A stretch of 37,636 bases of DNA. Origin: a virus. Every line of letters starts with the position of its first letter. Within the stretch, counting starts at the first letter, position 1. Both the position numbers and the translations under genes were made by a program. Shown here in pieces: positions 1 to 6,367 of this stretch. The stretch is from positions 1 to 37,636 of the IMG/VR virus record IMGVR_UViG_3300027704_000064. The stretch is one strand, 5' to 3'. The notes under the pieces were generated by a model. The model was not told the DNA's origin, did no database searches, and was given only the letters and a program-made list of their open reading frames with translations.

Positions 1-135
1 AAGCAGATAGCCGCTAGGGGTAACCCTGTAGCTAAACATGCTAGGGCGTTTAACCTAGCGCACACTTTCGAGGACCGTAAGGCGAAGTCTAAGCGTGGGC
101 ATCGTAAACATAAGGGAGTACAGATAGATGAGTAA
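1..135 (+). CDS. C-terminal fragment of a small basic phage protein
   Basis: An open frame enters from the left edge and stops at 133-135, giving 44 residues with no start in the window. The visible part is very basic (RKAKSKRGHRKHKG near the end) and contains NPVAKHARAFNLAHTFEDRK. It resembles, from memory, short lysine/arginine-rich phage proteins with an NPVAK...FN...DRK...KRG..KHKG pattern; their function is not known to me, though nucleic-acid binding would fit the charge. The next gene starts inside its last codons, as expected in a tightly packed early operon. The missing start means the genome continues to the left, or joins the right end if circular. Confidence 0.55.
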   Translation, partial: KQIAARGNPVAKHARAFNLAHTFEDRKAKSKRGHRKHKGVQIDE

Positions 136-367
136 AGAAATGAGAGAGAAGCGTACTATGATGGCGTATGACCTGAGCGAGCGTAAGGCGCGCACATGGA
201 CCATAGAGGAGGCTATACAGGTCTTTACCGATAGCGACACACTCGGTCATGCGAAGGATAGAATCCTAGCCATGTACCTAGACCTGCATACCACGATGGA
301 CTACGACACACTAGAAGCAGCCTATGCACTAGCTTTTGATTCACCTAGAAGGAGTAACGCACAATGA
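128..367 (+). CDS. hypothetical early protein, 79 aa
   Basis: The frame overlaps the end of the preceding gene by 8 bases and the start of the zinc-ribbon gene by 4 bases (ATGA), typical of translational coupling. GGGAG upstream of ATG 128 serves as ribosome binding site. The protein is charged and probably mostly helical (SERKARTWTIEEAIQVFTDS...AKDRILAMYLDLHTTMDYDTLEAAYALAFDS is split here by the ellipsis only). No motif is recognised. Position suggests an early host-takeover or accessory role, but this is inference from location only. Confidence 0.6.
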   Translation: MSKEMREKRTMMAYDLSERKARTWTIEEAIQVFTDSDTLGHAKDRILAMYLDLHTTMDYDTLEAAYALAFDSPRRSNAQ

Positions 368-546
368 GATGCAACGCATGTAACGCAGCACTGACGGACG
401 CTGAGAGTGTACGTAAGAATAAAACAACAGGCAAATACTACGATTTGTGTAGGGAATGCTACCACGAATATAAAATTAATTTATTATCTATACAAAAGGA
501 CACTTTTGACACACCACCTGTTATACTAAACAAAAGGGAGACATGA
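364..546 (+). CDS. small zinc-ribbon protein, 60 aa
   Basis: Two CxxC pairs (C3-C6 and C29-C32) separated by about 22 residues form a classic four-cysteine zinc ribbon; the intervening sequence is basic (SVRKNKTTGKYYDLCREC). Small zinc ribbons of this kind in phages usually bind nucleic acid or host proteins. The tail after residue 37 (KINLLSIQKDTFDTPPVILNKRET) is less conserved-looking and overlaps a promoter-like element at 499-527, so the DNA does two jobs here. Specific role unknown. Confidence 0.65.
   Translation: MRCNACNAALTDAESVRKNKTTGKYYDLCRECYHEYKINLLSIQKDTFDTPPVILNKRET
499..527 (+). promoter_or_regulatory. phage-type promoter, GACAC-N18-TATACT (site 1)
   Basis: GACAC at 499-503, exactly 18 bases, then TATACT at 522-527, preceded by TGT (extended -10 form TGn). 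Five other sites in the window share this architecture. Predicted start near 534, giving a leader of about 95 bases before the gene at 630. It lies inside the 3' end of the zinc-ribbon gene. Confidence 0.6.
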
Positions 547-585
547 TTGTTATCCTGTTGAACAATTGAAGTAACTACAAAGTAT

Positions 586-615
586 TAAATAATTGAATAA
601 CTGGATTGTACTCAT
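586..615 (+). repeat. 30-bp control repeat, copy 1
   Basis: This 30-base stretch matches 34530-34559 at 26 of 30 positions in direct orientation. The last 15 bases (CTGGATTGTACTCAT) are identical, as are the first 10 (TAAATAATTG). It lies in the 5' leader of the gene at 630, just before the ribosome binding site GGGAG. The region 547-629 otherwise holds no gene. Probably a protein-binding site or a regulatory RNA element. Confidence 0.6.
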
Positions 616-629
616 AAGGGAGAAGTGGC

Positions 630-1022
630 ATGGCATTTAACAACAGGACAAGGGCGGCACAGTTGATTGACTTTGAGGGATTATCCTGGGGGAAGCTCCG
701 GCCTACAGACATAGATTTGTCAATTGACTGGCAAGGCAAGACGTTTGTGTTTGTGGAGTTAAAGAGTGGACATGCAGCCCTGACAGTAGGCCAGCGTATA
801 CACCTAGAGGGGCTAGTTAGGGCGATAATGAGAGGAGGCAAGACAGCCTACGCTATCTACGCGCAGCACGATACGCCCACCACAGAGGACGTTATGGCGA
901 AAGATGCAGTAGTTAATTCGGTATTTAATGGCATGAGTTGGTCAAGAGAGGACACAGGCAGTAGTTTGTATGATATACTAAACAAAATGCACGAAACCCA
1001 CCTAGAGGAGCAGTCAGTATGA
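630..1022 (+). CDS. PD-(D/E)XK-like nuclease family phage protein, 130 aa
   Basis: Shows the layout of a small PD-(D/E)XK fold: TDID around residues 26-29, then a beta strand with FVFVELKSG (E43-x-K45) and a following glutamine in VGQR (Q55), a typical order of D, E-x-K and Q. Many podoviruses carry a similar protein of about 120-135 aa with the signature TDID...F.E.K...GQR. Function unproven; a DNA nuclease or a degenerate DNA-binding relative are both possible. It is preceded by promoter site 1 and contains promoter site 2 near its 3' end. The start at ATG 630 has GGGAG 9-13 bases upstream. The next gene overlaps its stop. Confidence 0.6.
   Translation: MAFNNRTRAAQLIDFEGLSWGKLRPTDIDLSIDWQGKTFVFVELKSGHAALTVGQRIHLEGLVRAIMRGGKTAYAIYAQHDTPTTEDVMAKDAVVNSVFNGMSWSREDTGSSLYDILNKMHETHLEEQSV
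951..979 (+). promoter_or_regulatory. phage-type promoter, GACAC-N18-TATACT (site 2)
   Basis: GACAC at 951-955 and TATACT at 974-979, 18 bases apart, with TGA directly before TATACT and AAAC after it, as in site 1. It lies inside the nuclease-like gene and would start transcription near 986, just upstream of the gene at 1019. Confidence 0.5.
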
Positions 1023-1378
1023 AGACTACAGTAGACCCAAACGGACAGTACAAAGGCATAGCAAAAAATAAGCTAATACAGGCCGCTGGTCTGTTGCCTT
1101 TATTTGCACAAGATGTGTCTATGAGCAAACCTGACGGCATACAGGAGTGTTTCGACATGCTGATGGAGTGCTACGGTTTCGGAGGCAGTCAAGATGGCTC
1201 TGGCTGGGGTACAATAGCCCCTGACACTGGCGTGTATACCTCTGAGCATGAGGGTGACCCCGACATGGACCCTTTGATTAAGTTCGAGATAACACCAGAG
1301 CTAACGTGGTACGTCTACCAGTACGCCATTACAGGCCTCACAGACGGTGATAAGACAATGATAGTGAGGATGGACTAA
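1019..1378 (+). CDS. hypothetical protein, 119 aa
   Basis: Start overlaps the previous stop (ATGA-type). The N-terminal part may be helical (GIAKNKLIQAAGLLPLFAQ); the middle is rich in Gly and Asp (GFGGSQDGSGWG), and the C-terminal part alternates hydrophobic and polar residues (KFEITPELTWYVYQYAITG). Acidic overall. It may be expressed from the promoter-like site at 951. No family recognised. Confidence 0.55.
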   Translation: MKTTVDPNGQYKGIAKNKLIQAAGLLPLFAQDVSMSKPDGIQECFDMLMECYGFGGSQDGSGWGTIAPDTGVYTSEHEGDPDMDPLIKFEITPELTWYVYQYAITGLTDGDKTMIVRMD

Positions 1379-1379
1379 C

Positions 1380-1595
1380 ATGATATGCGAATTCAGTTTT
1401 AAAGGTGCGCCTGTGTACATACGGGCAGCATCAATCATTGCAATTATGCAAGATAGTACATCCGTGGGGAGAACGGTAATATTCACAGAACCACCGCTAG
1501 ACTCTATCATAGTCGATGAGAGTGTAGACGTTGCTTTTGAGGAGTGGTACATTAACCTGAACGAAGCCGATGAAGGGAGTGAAGACGATGACTGA
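1380..1595 (+). CDS. hypothetical acidic protein, 71 aa
   Basis: Starts two bases after the previous stop. The sequence reads as short beta strands (FSFKGAPVYIRAASIIAIMQD; GRTVIFTEPP) and ends in a strongly acidic tail (NEADEGSEDDD). The arrangement 'I.AI......GRTVI......IIVDESVD' recalls small FlbD-like/DUF phage proteins, but the match is weak. The next gene begins inside its last codons. Function unknown. Confidence 0.55.
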   Translation: MICEFSFKGAPVYIRAASIIAIMQDSTSVGRTVIFTEPPLDSIIVDESVDVAFEEWYINLNEADEGSEDDD

Positions 1596-1770
1596 ATACA
1601 CATTGTGGCGTAACGGTAAACTACAGGGAACGTACGACGGCAAACCGGAGGCTATGAACGCATGGGACAAGCTAGTTGGGTACGCTATAGCACCCGACAT
1701 GGTACGCCTGAAGAAAGACGACCACATCTTGTCAGAATACACACCGATGCCAGAGAGGAACTTACGATGA
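1588..1770 (+). CDS. hypothetical protein, 60 aa
   Basis: ATG 1588 is chosen over the in-frame ATG at 1570 because GGGAG at 1574-1578 lies at a proper distance before 1588 and the overlap with the previous gene is then only 8 bases. The protein (MTEYTLWRNGKLQGTYDGKP...) is short, with alternating charged and aromatic residues and no known motif. Next gene overlaps by 4 bases. Confidence 0.55.
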   Translation: MTEYTLWRNGKLQGTYDGKPEAMNAWDKLVGYAIAPDMVRLKKDDHILSEYTPMPERNLR

Positions 1771-1883
1771 GCGTACTAGGCGTAATAGTAACGGGGTGGC
1801 TAATATTTTCTGCTACCCTTATCATAGGAATCTGGACGTACCAATTTGCCCTATTAAAATTTGGGAGAGAAAACGATGAGTGA
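1767..1883 (+). CDS. single-span membrane peptide, 38 aa
   Basis: Too short for most gene callers. ATG 1767 follows GAGAGGA at a reasonable distance and overlaps the preceding stop by 4 bases; the frame ends at 1883. Residues 2-28 are almost all hydrophobic (VLGVIVTGWLIFSATLIIGI...), followed by a short charged tail (KFGRENDE). That gives one transmembrane helix with the tail probably in the cytoplasm. Small early membrane peptides may act in superinfection exclusion or membrane targeting, but no family is recognised. Confidence 0.55.
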   Translation: MSVLGVIVTGWLIFSATLIIGIWTYQFALLKFGRENDE

Positions 1884-2079
1884 TATGCGCGGGTTGTTCG
1901 ATGAAATGTCAGAAGGTGAGAGATGCCACATGGTCAATCTCTTGTACAAAGAGGGCTACGTGCCTGTTAAGCTGAGGAAACTACTAGAGGACGCAGAAGA
2001 AACAAAGCGTGAGTTCGACATAGTGGACAGCGCGTGTGACCATTGGAAACAGACAGCGGAGGACTTAGGCCATGTTTGA
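1876..2079 (+). CDS. hypothetical protein, 67 aa
   Basis: Starts at ATG 1876, overlapping the membrane peptide gene by 8 bases, with GGGAGA at 1863-1868 upstream. Sequence is helical and charged (RKLLEDAEETKREFDIVDSACDHWKQ), likely a small helical bundle or coiled coil. Ends overlapping the acyl-carrier-like gene. Function unknown. Confidence 0.55.
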   Translation: MSDMRGLFDEMSEGERCHMVNLLYKEGYVPVKLRKLLEDAEETKREFDIVDSACDHWKQTAEDLGHV

Positions 2080-2371
2080 AGCAGACGAGCGCGACCCATG
2101 TTGGGATTGCGTGATAGATATACGTAGAGCAGTACGGCTGGACATGGAGGAAGGCGGCTACGAGAGATGGGAGGACGTAGATTCTCTGGGTAAGTTAGAA
2201 ATCCTGGCTGGGATAGAAGACCAGATGGACGTTAACATACCTATAGATGCCGTGGAGCATGTACATAGTTTGGACGAGTTCGTAGAGGCTTGTTATGGCG
2301 TTGTAAGGGCGTACCACTGGGCCTTGTGGTCTAAGGGCATGATACCTAAAACTAAAGGGGAGAGCAAATAA
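2072..2371 (+). CDS. acyl-carrier-protein-like small protein, 99 aa
   Basis: Residues about 14-85 read like an acyl/peptidyl carrier protein. Helix I-like VIDIRRAVRLDMEE is followed by a loop and DVDSLGKLEILAGIEDQM (D37-S38-L39), then VNIPIDAVEHVHSLDEFVEA. In carrier proteins the order is DSL, a helix with E..alle..f, then I.IP......i.Tv.d.v, and the Ser of DSL carries 4'-phosphopantetheine. The conserved GxDSL glycine is Val here (VDSL), and an extra C-terminal segment (YHWALWSKGMIPKTKGESK) is present. No ketosynthase or other fatty-acid enzyme is encoded nearby, so a role would rely on host enzymes. It could also be an unrelated helical protein. Confidence 0.45.
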   Translation: MFEADERDPCWDCVIDIRRAVRLDMEEGGYERWEDVDSLGKLEILAGIEDQMDVNIPIDAVEHVHSLDEFVEACYGVVRAYHWALWSKGMIPKTKGESK

Positions 2372-2565
2372 TGTGGACAATTGAGATAATGAAAGAAGAA
2401 AAGGCATTAGAGCCTTACACATTTCCAGCAGAGGACGCAGAAAGAGCGGTTGAAGCGTATGAGCAGTTCCTCGTATACTTCCGCAAGGACGAGCGCTACA
2501 ATTTACAGTTGTTTTTTAACGACAGTCTAATACTAGAAAAAATTGACGAAAACGAAGATTACTAG
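2371..2565 (+). CDS. hypothetical acidic protein, 64 aa
   Basis: Starts on the last base of the previous stop (TAATG), with GGGGAG upstream. An acidic small protein (MWTIEIMKEEKALEPYTFPAED start; KIDENEDY end) with a likely beta-alpha-beta pattern: WTIEIM strand, AERAVEAYEQFLVYF helix, YNLQLFFNDSLILEKI strands. It is the last gene before promoter site 3. No family recognised. Confidence 0.55.
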   Translation: MWTIEIMKEEKALEPYTFPAEDAERAVEAYEQFLVYFRKDERYNLQLFFNDSLILEKIDENEDY

Positions 2566-2594
2566 GACACAAACCGAATAACCCGTGGTATACT
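2566..2594 (+). promoter_or_regulatory. phage-type promoter, GACAC-N18-TATACT (site 3, replication genes)
   Basis: GACAC at 2566-2570, 18 bases, TGG then TATACT at 2589-2594. It starts at the very end of the upstream gene and would initiate near 2601, giving a leader of about 60 bases for the SSB gene. It probably drives the whole replication module. Confidence 0.65.
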
Positions 2595-2642
2595 AATGAC
2601 TAAGGTGAAGGAGAGGCACCTAATCAACCTCCCCACTTCAAC

Positions 2643-2660
2643 TAATCCTATGGAGGATTA
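2643..2660 (+). promoter_or_regulatory. hairpin enclosing the SSB ribosome binding site
   Basis: TAATCCT (2643-2649) and AGGATTA (2654-2660) are perfect inverted repeats with a 4-base loop ATGG. The Shine-Dalgarno GGAGG (2652-2656) is split between loop and 3' arm, just before ATG 2663. In the transcript this would hide the binding site, which suggests translational control of the SSB, possibly by the protein itself. Confidence 0.5.
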
Positions 2661-2662
2661 AT

Positions 2663-3067
2663 ATGACTGCACAACAAAAACAGCAAGGGTACGTAGCTAA
2701 GGGCGTTGTTGCCTTCTCTAATCTCACCGAGTGTGAGGTGTATCAGGGGCAATCAACAGGACGCTACACTGTAGTGATAACTATGGATGACGCAGAGGCA
2801 TCAAAGTTATCTGACTTCGGTGTTAAGCTCAAAGACTACGAGGGGAAAGCACAGCGTAAGTTTGCTAGCAAGTTCCCTGTCTTGGTAAAGGACTTGGATG
2901 ACAACCCAGTGAGGGGTGAGATACCCTACGGCTCCGAGGTTCGCGTTTTATGGGTGCCTAGTAAAGAGCCACACCCGCAGCATGGTGTCGGTACTTACGC
3001 AGAGCAGGTGCGTGTTGTGACGCTTGCTGAGACTTCACAGGTCGGTGGAGTACCGGAGGACTTCTAG
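2663..3067 (+). CDS. single-stranded DNA-binding protein, T7 gp2.5-like role
   Basis: 134 aa, first gene after promoter site 3 and directly upstream of primase-helicase. It contains VFQG-like YQGQSTGRYTVVITMD, GVKLKDYEGKAQRKF, GEIPYGSEVRVLW and a C-terminal acidic tail ending in PEDF. Podoviral SSBs of this type coat single-stranded DNA through an OB fold and use the acidic tail with terminal Phe to contact the polymerase, as T7 gp2.5 does. The assignment rests on motif memory, length, tail and context. Its ribosome binding site sits in a perfect hairpin, suggesting regulated translation. The primase-helicase start overlaps its stop. Confidence 0.7.
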   Translation: MTAQQKQQGYVAKGVVAFSNLTECEVYQGQSTGRYTVVITMDDAEASKLSDFGVKLKDYEGKAQRKFASKFPVLVKDLDDNPVRGEIPYGSEVRVLWVPSKEPHPQHGVGTYAEQVRVVTLAETSQVGGVPEDF

Positions 3068-4680
3068 TGTCTTATCCTGACTACGCTAAAGCAACGGTTG
3101 TGGGGCATAAGCCCTGCACCGTTTGTTCTTCTAGTGACAACGTAGCGGTGTATTCAGACGGTGGTGAGCATTGCTTTACCCCTGACTGCACCTACCACAT
3201 AAACGGCCAAGGACGGCCTAACAGGGACACAAGTATGTCAACACCCAGTACCAAATTAGATATGAACGGCACCGTGGCCGCTATACCAGACAGGCGTATC
3301 AGTAAAGCAACGTGCGCCAAGTTTGGGGTGATAGTTGAATACGGTAAAGATGGGGGCATAGATAGCCACCACTACCCATACTACAACACAAAGACTGGTG
3401 ACATAACGGCCAGCAAAAGGAGGATGTGTGCGGAGAAAAGATTTTCGTGGACGGGTGACAGAACAGACACAGGATTATTTGGACAAAATTCCTGCAAGGG
3501 TTCGGGAAAGTATCTTACAATCACGGAGGGGGAGCTTGACGCCCTCGCAGTATCTGAGATGTTCGACAATAAATGGGACGTTGTTAGCCTCAAGGACGGG
3601 GCGCAGTCAGCAGCCAGAGATGTCAAGTCACAACTGGAGTGGCTTGAGGGGTATGAGCAAATTGTTCTCTGCTTCGATTCTGACAAGGCAGGAAAGATTG
3701 CTGTTGAAGCGGTCAGAGATTTATTCAGCCCGAACAAAGTCAAAGTTATAGAGTTACCTGTCAAAGATGCTGGCGTCATGCTGGAGAATGGGCGGGTGCG
3801 GGACTTTGTTAAGGCGTTCTGGGACGCTAAGAGCTACAGCCCAGCAGGTATCGTTAAGGCTGACGAAACGTGGACTGACGTGCTGGCGTACCGAGACACG
3901 CCCTCTACTCCGTATCCGTGGGATGGCCTGAACGAGCTACTGCTAGGACAGCGCACTAAAGAAGTTAATATCTGGGCGGCAGAGACAGGCGTGGGCAAGT
4001 CGCAAACGATGCGTGAGATTATACACCACATCATCACAACTTCTGACCAGCAGGTAGGGTGCCTGATGCTAGAGGAGTCTGTCGCTAAGAGTATGCTGGG
4101 GTGGATGAGTTTCCACGCAGGGCGTCCATTGCACAGGGAGCTAGAGAACATACCAGAGGAGGAGCTGCGTAGGTACTGGGAGAAAGCCAGCGCAGGTAAT
4201 CGCTTTGTATTGTTAGACCACAAAGGATGGCAGTCTGACATTGAGGTTCTCAAGTCGCGTGTGCGCTATATGGCGAAGGCTTTAGGATGCAAGACCATCA
4301 TACTAGACCACCTCCACATCGCGCTCTCAAGCGTAGCTGGTGCCTCTGGTGACTGGTCAGGCATTGATGAGCTGGTGACGCAGTTTACAGTGCTGGCCCA
4401 GGAATGTGACATTTGCATACACATCGTCAGTCACGTAAGCGCCTCGCGCAGTCTACGTGGTTCAAAAGGAATTGAGAAGCTGGCTGACGCTGTTATTTTT
4501 TTAGAGCGCGACAAGCTCAACGAAGACGCAGAGATTGCTAACACTACGTCTGTGATTGTATCCAAGAATAGGTTTGTAGGAGACACAGGCACAGCGTGTT
4601 ACCTACGCTACGATAAATTTACAGGCCGGATGACGGAATGTCCTAAGCCTGACGCACTAGGAGTAGTGGATGAGTTCTGA
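3067..4680 (+). CDS. primase-helicase (T7 gp4-like)
   Basis: 537 aa, close to T7 gp4 (566). GTG start overlapping the SSB stop by one base, with GGAGG at 3054-3058. N-terminal zinc site C17-x2-C20 and C36-x4-C41 for primer-site recognition; TOPRIM region with TEGELDALA near residue 152 and CFDSDKAG near 200; DnaB-type helicase domain with Walker A AETGVGKS near 306, Walker B-like TIILDHLH near 411, and HIVSHVSASRSLRGS near 455. Ends in DEF, an acidic-aromatic tail likely to dock on the polymerase. It unwinds DNA and lays primers at the fork. A strong internal start at 3235 may give a shorter helicase-only form, as in T7. Confidence 0.93.
   Translation: MSYPDYAKATVVGHKPCTVCSSSDNVAVYSDGGEHCFTPDCTYHINGQGRPNRDTSMSTPSTKLDMNGTVAAIPDRRISKATCAKFGVIVEYGKDGGIDSHHYPYYNTKTGDITASKRRMCAEKRFSWTGDRTDTGLFGQNSCKGSGKYLTITEGELDALAVSEMFDNKWDVVSLKDGAQSAARDVKSQLEWLEGYEQIVLCFDSDKAGKIAVEAVRDLFSPNKVKVIELPVKDAGVMLENGRVRDFVKAFWDAKSYSPAGIVKADETWTDVLAYRDTPSTPYPWDGLNELLLGQRTKEVNIWAAETGVGKSQTMREIIHHIITTSDQQVGCLMLEESVAKSMLGWMSFHAGRPLHRELENIPEEELRRYWEKASAGNRFVLLDHKGWQSDIEVLKSRVRYMAKALGCKTIILDHLHIALSSVAGASGDWSGIDELVTQFTVLAQECDICIHIVSHVSASRSLRGSKGIEKLADAVIFLERDKLNEDAEIANTTSVIVSKNRFVGDTGTACYLRYDKFTGRMTECPKPDALGVVDEF
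3235..4680 (+). other. possible internal translation start of the primase-helicase (short helicase form)
   Basis: An in-frame ATG at 3235 (residue 57) follows AGGGA (3223-3227) with a 7-base gap, just after the zinc-binding domain ends. The product would have 481 aa and lack the zinc domain. T7 gene 4 makes such a short form (4B) from an internal start at a matching position. Confidence 0.4.
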
Positions 4681-6367
4681 GGTAGTCTTTGATATAGAAA
4701 CAAACGGCTTAACACCTGACAAGATATGGTGTGTGGCTGATAGTACGGGATTCTTCTCTACAGAGGAATACTCATTCAACGATGAGGATATGTATTATGG
4801 ACACAATTCTATTGGATTTGACCTCCCTGTTCTTGCTAATATATGGGGGCTTTGTGGTGGGCGCAGTAATCAACGAGACACGCTTGTACTATCCAGACTG
4901 GCTAATCCTAGCAGGGCTGGTGGGCATAGTCTTGATGCTTGGGGTCGTCTTCTGGGGTTTCCCAAAGGAGAGCATTCCGACTGGGACAGATACTCTCCCG
5001 AAATGCAGCGATACTGTGAGCGAGATGTGCAACTTACCATATCCGTACTTGCCGAAGTAAAGAAAGAGCTGGTGGGATTTTCTGAGCGTTCTATAGAGTT
5101 AGAGCATCAGGTAGCTTGGATTGTACAGGAGCAGGTAAACAATGGGTGGCTTCTAAACCAAGAGGCTGTCTTCATGTTATTAGCAGAGTTAAAGGAGAAG
5201 AAAATTGAACTGGAAGATACTGTACGCACTACGTTTACGCCAAGATGTAAAGGTGGAAAAGAAGTTACCCCTAGAATCAACAAAGATGGTACGCTCTCCG
5301 CTGTGGGCCTCAAGTATTATGGCAGAGATTGGCATAGGGATATTGGTGGGGTTCACACTCGCGTGGATTTTCCAGAATTTAACCTAGGCTCTCGTAAGCA
5401 GATAGGTGAGTACCTAATTGCGTTAGGCTGGACGCCTGCCAAGTATACAGACAAGGGCGCACCTATTGTGTCTGAGGTTGTTCTTAAAGACGTAGAGGGC
5501 ATACCAGAGTGTACCTTGATAGCTGACTACCTGACTGTCGTTAAGCGCATAGCAATGGCACAGTCATGGTTAGACAAGGTAGACGCAGACAGCCGAGTAC
5601 GTGGTCAGGTTAACTCCTGCGGGGCTGTCACTGGACGCATGACACACTACAGCCCTAACATGGGACAAGTCACCGCCGGGAGCAAGATATACGGCTCTGA
5701 GATGCGTGACTGCTGGGTTGTTGCAGACGGGTACAAGTTGGTAGGCATGGACGCCTCTGGATTAGAGCTACGGATGTTAGCGCATTACATGAACGATGCT
5801 GCTTATTCACAGGAGATATTAAATGGAGACATTCACACAGCAAACCAAAGAGCCGCTGGCTTATCTGACAGAAATACAGCAAAGACTTTCATTTACGCTT
5901 TCCTGTATGGAGCTGGAGATGCAAAAATTGGGAGTATTGTCGGGGGAGGTGCGAAAAGTGGTAGAGAACTTAAAAGAAAGTTCCTTGCAAACACTCCCGC
6001 CCTCGCGCAACTCAGGGATAGAGTTAGCGCGGCTGCTAAAAGAGGTTGGCTACGGGGACTGGACGGTAGACGAATTGCTGTCAGAAGCCCCCATGCTGCT
6101 CTCAATACTCTGCTTCAAGGCGCAGGAGCTGTAGTTATGAAGCAGGCGCTAGTTAACCTTCACAAGTTTGCTACGTCACAGAAATTAGACTTTAAGATTG
6201 TCGGCAACATTCACGATGAAATACAGACGGAAGTTTCGGGGAAGGACGCAGAACGTTTTGGCAAGTTAGCAGTGTACGCCATGACAAAAGCAGGAGAAGA
6301 TTTTAACCTGACTATTCCGCTTGCGGGAGAGTATAAAATTGGAAACTCATGGAAGGAGACACACTAA
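4670..6367 (+). CDS. polA: DNA polymerase, family A (PolA type)
   Basis: 565 aa replicative polymerase. The 3'-5' exonuclease domain shows DIET at residues 8-11, HNSIGFDLP near 45, and YCERD near 114. Polymerase motif A is DASGLELR near 361, motif B RNTAKTFIYAFLYG near 398, and motif C NIHDEI near 511. The residue equivalent to E. coli Phe762 is Tyr (KTFIY), as in T7, a state linked to fast synthesis by virulent phages. It is about 140 aa shorter than T7 gp5, so a thioredoxin-binding insert is probably missing or reduced. The start overlaps primase-helicase by 11 bases. Partner proteins SSB, primase-helicase and exonuclease share acidic tails. Confidence 0.95.
   Translation: MSSEVVFDIETNGLTPDKIWCVADSTGFFSTEEYSFNDEDMYYGHNSIGFDLPVLANIWGLCGGRSNQRDTLVLSRLANPSRAGGHSLDAWGRLLGFPKGEHSDWDRYSPEMQRYCERDVQLTISVLAEVKKELVGFSERSIELEHQVAWIVQEQVNNGWLLNQEAVFMLLAELKEKKIELEDTVRTTFTPRCKGGKEVTPRINKDGTLSAVGLKYYGRDWHRDIGGVHTRVDFPEFNLGSRKQIGEYLIALGWTPAKYTDKGAPIVSEVVLKDVEGIPECTLIADYLTVVKRIAMAQSWLDKVDADSRVRGQVNSCGAVTGRMTHYSPNMGQVTAGSKIYGSEMRDCWVVADGYKLVGMDASGLELRMLAHYMNDAAYSQEILNGDIHTANQRAAGLSDRNTAKTFIYAFLYGAGDAKIGSIVGGGAKSGRELKRKFLANTPALAQLRDRVSAAAKRGWLRGLDGRRIAVRSPHAALNTLLQGAGAVVMKQALVNLHKFATSQKLDFKIVGNIHDEIQTEVSGKDAERFGKLAVYAMTKAGEDFNLTIPLAGEYKIGNSWKETH

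Noticed and set aside
506-527. TTGACA followed by TATACT as a normal sigma70 promoter
   Set aside because: Only 10 bases separate the hexamers, too short; the TATACT is better explained with GACAC at 18 bases.
2596-2661. 21-codon leader ORF (MTKVKERHLINLPTS...) before SSB
   Set aside because: Its ATG lies upstream of the start point predicted from promoter site 3 and it has no ribosome binding site.
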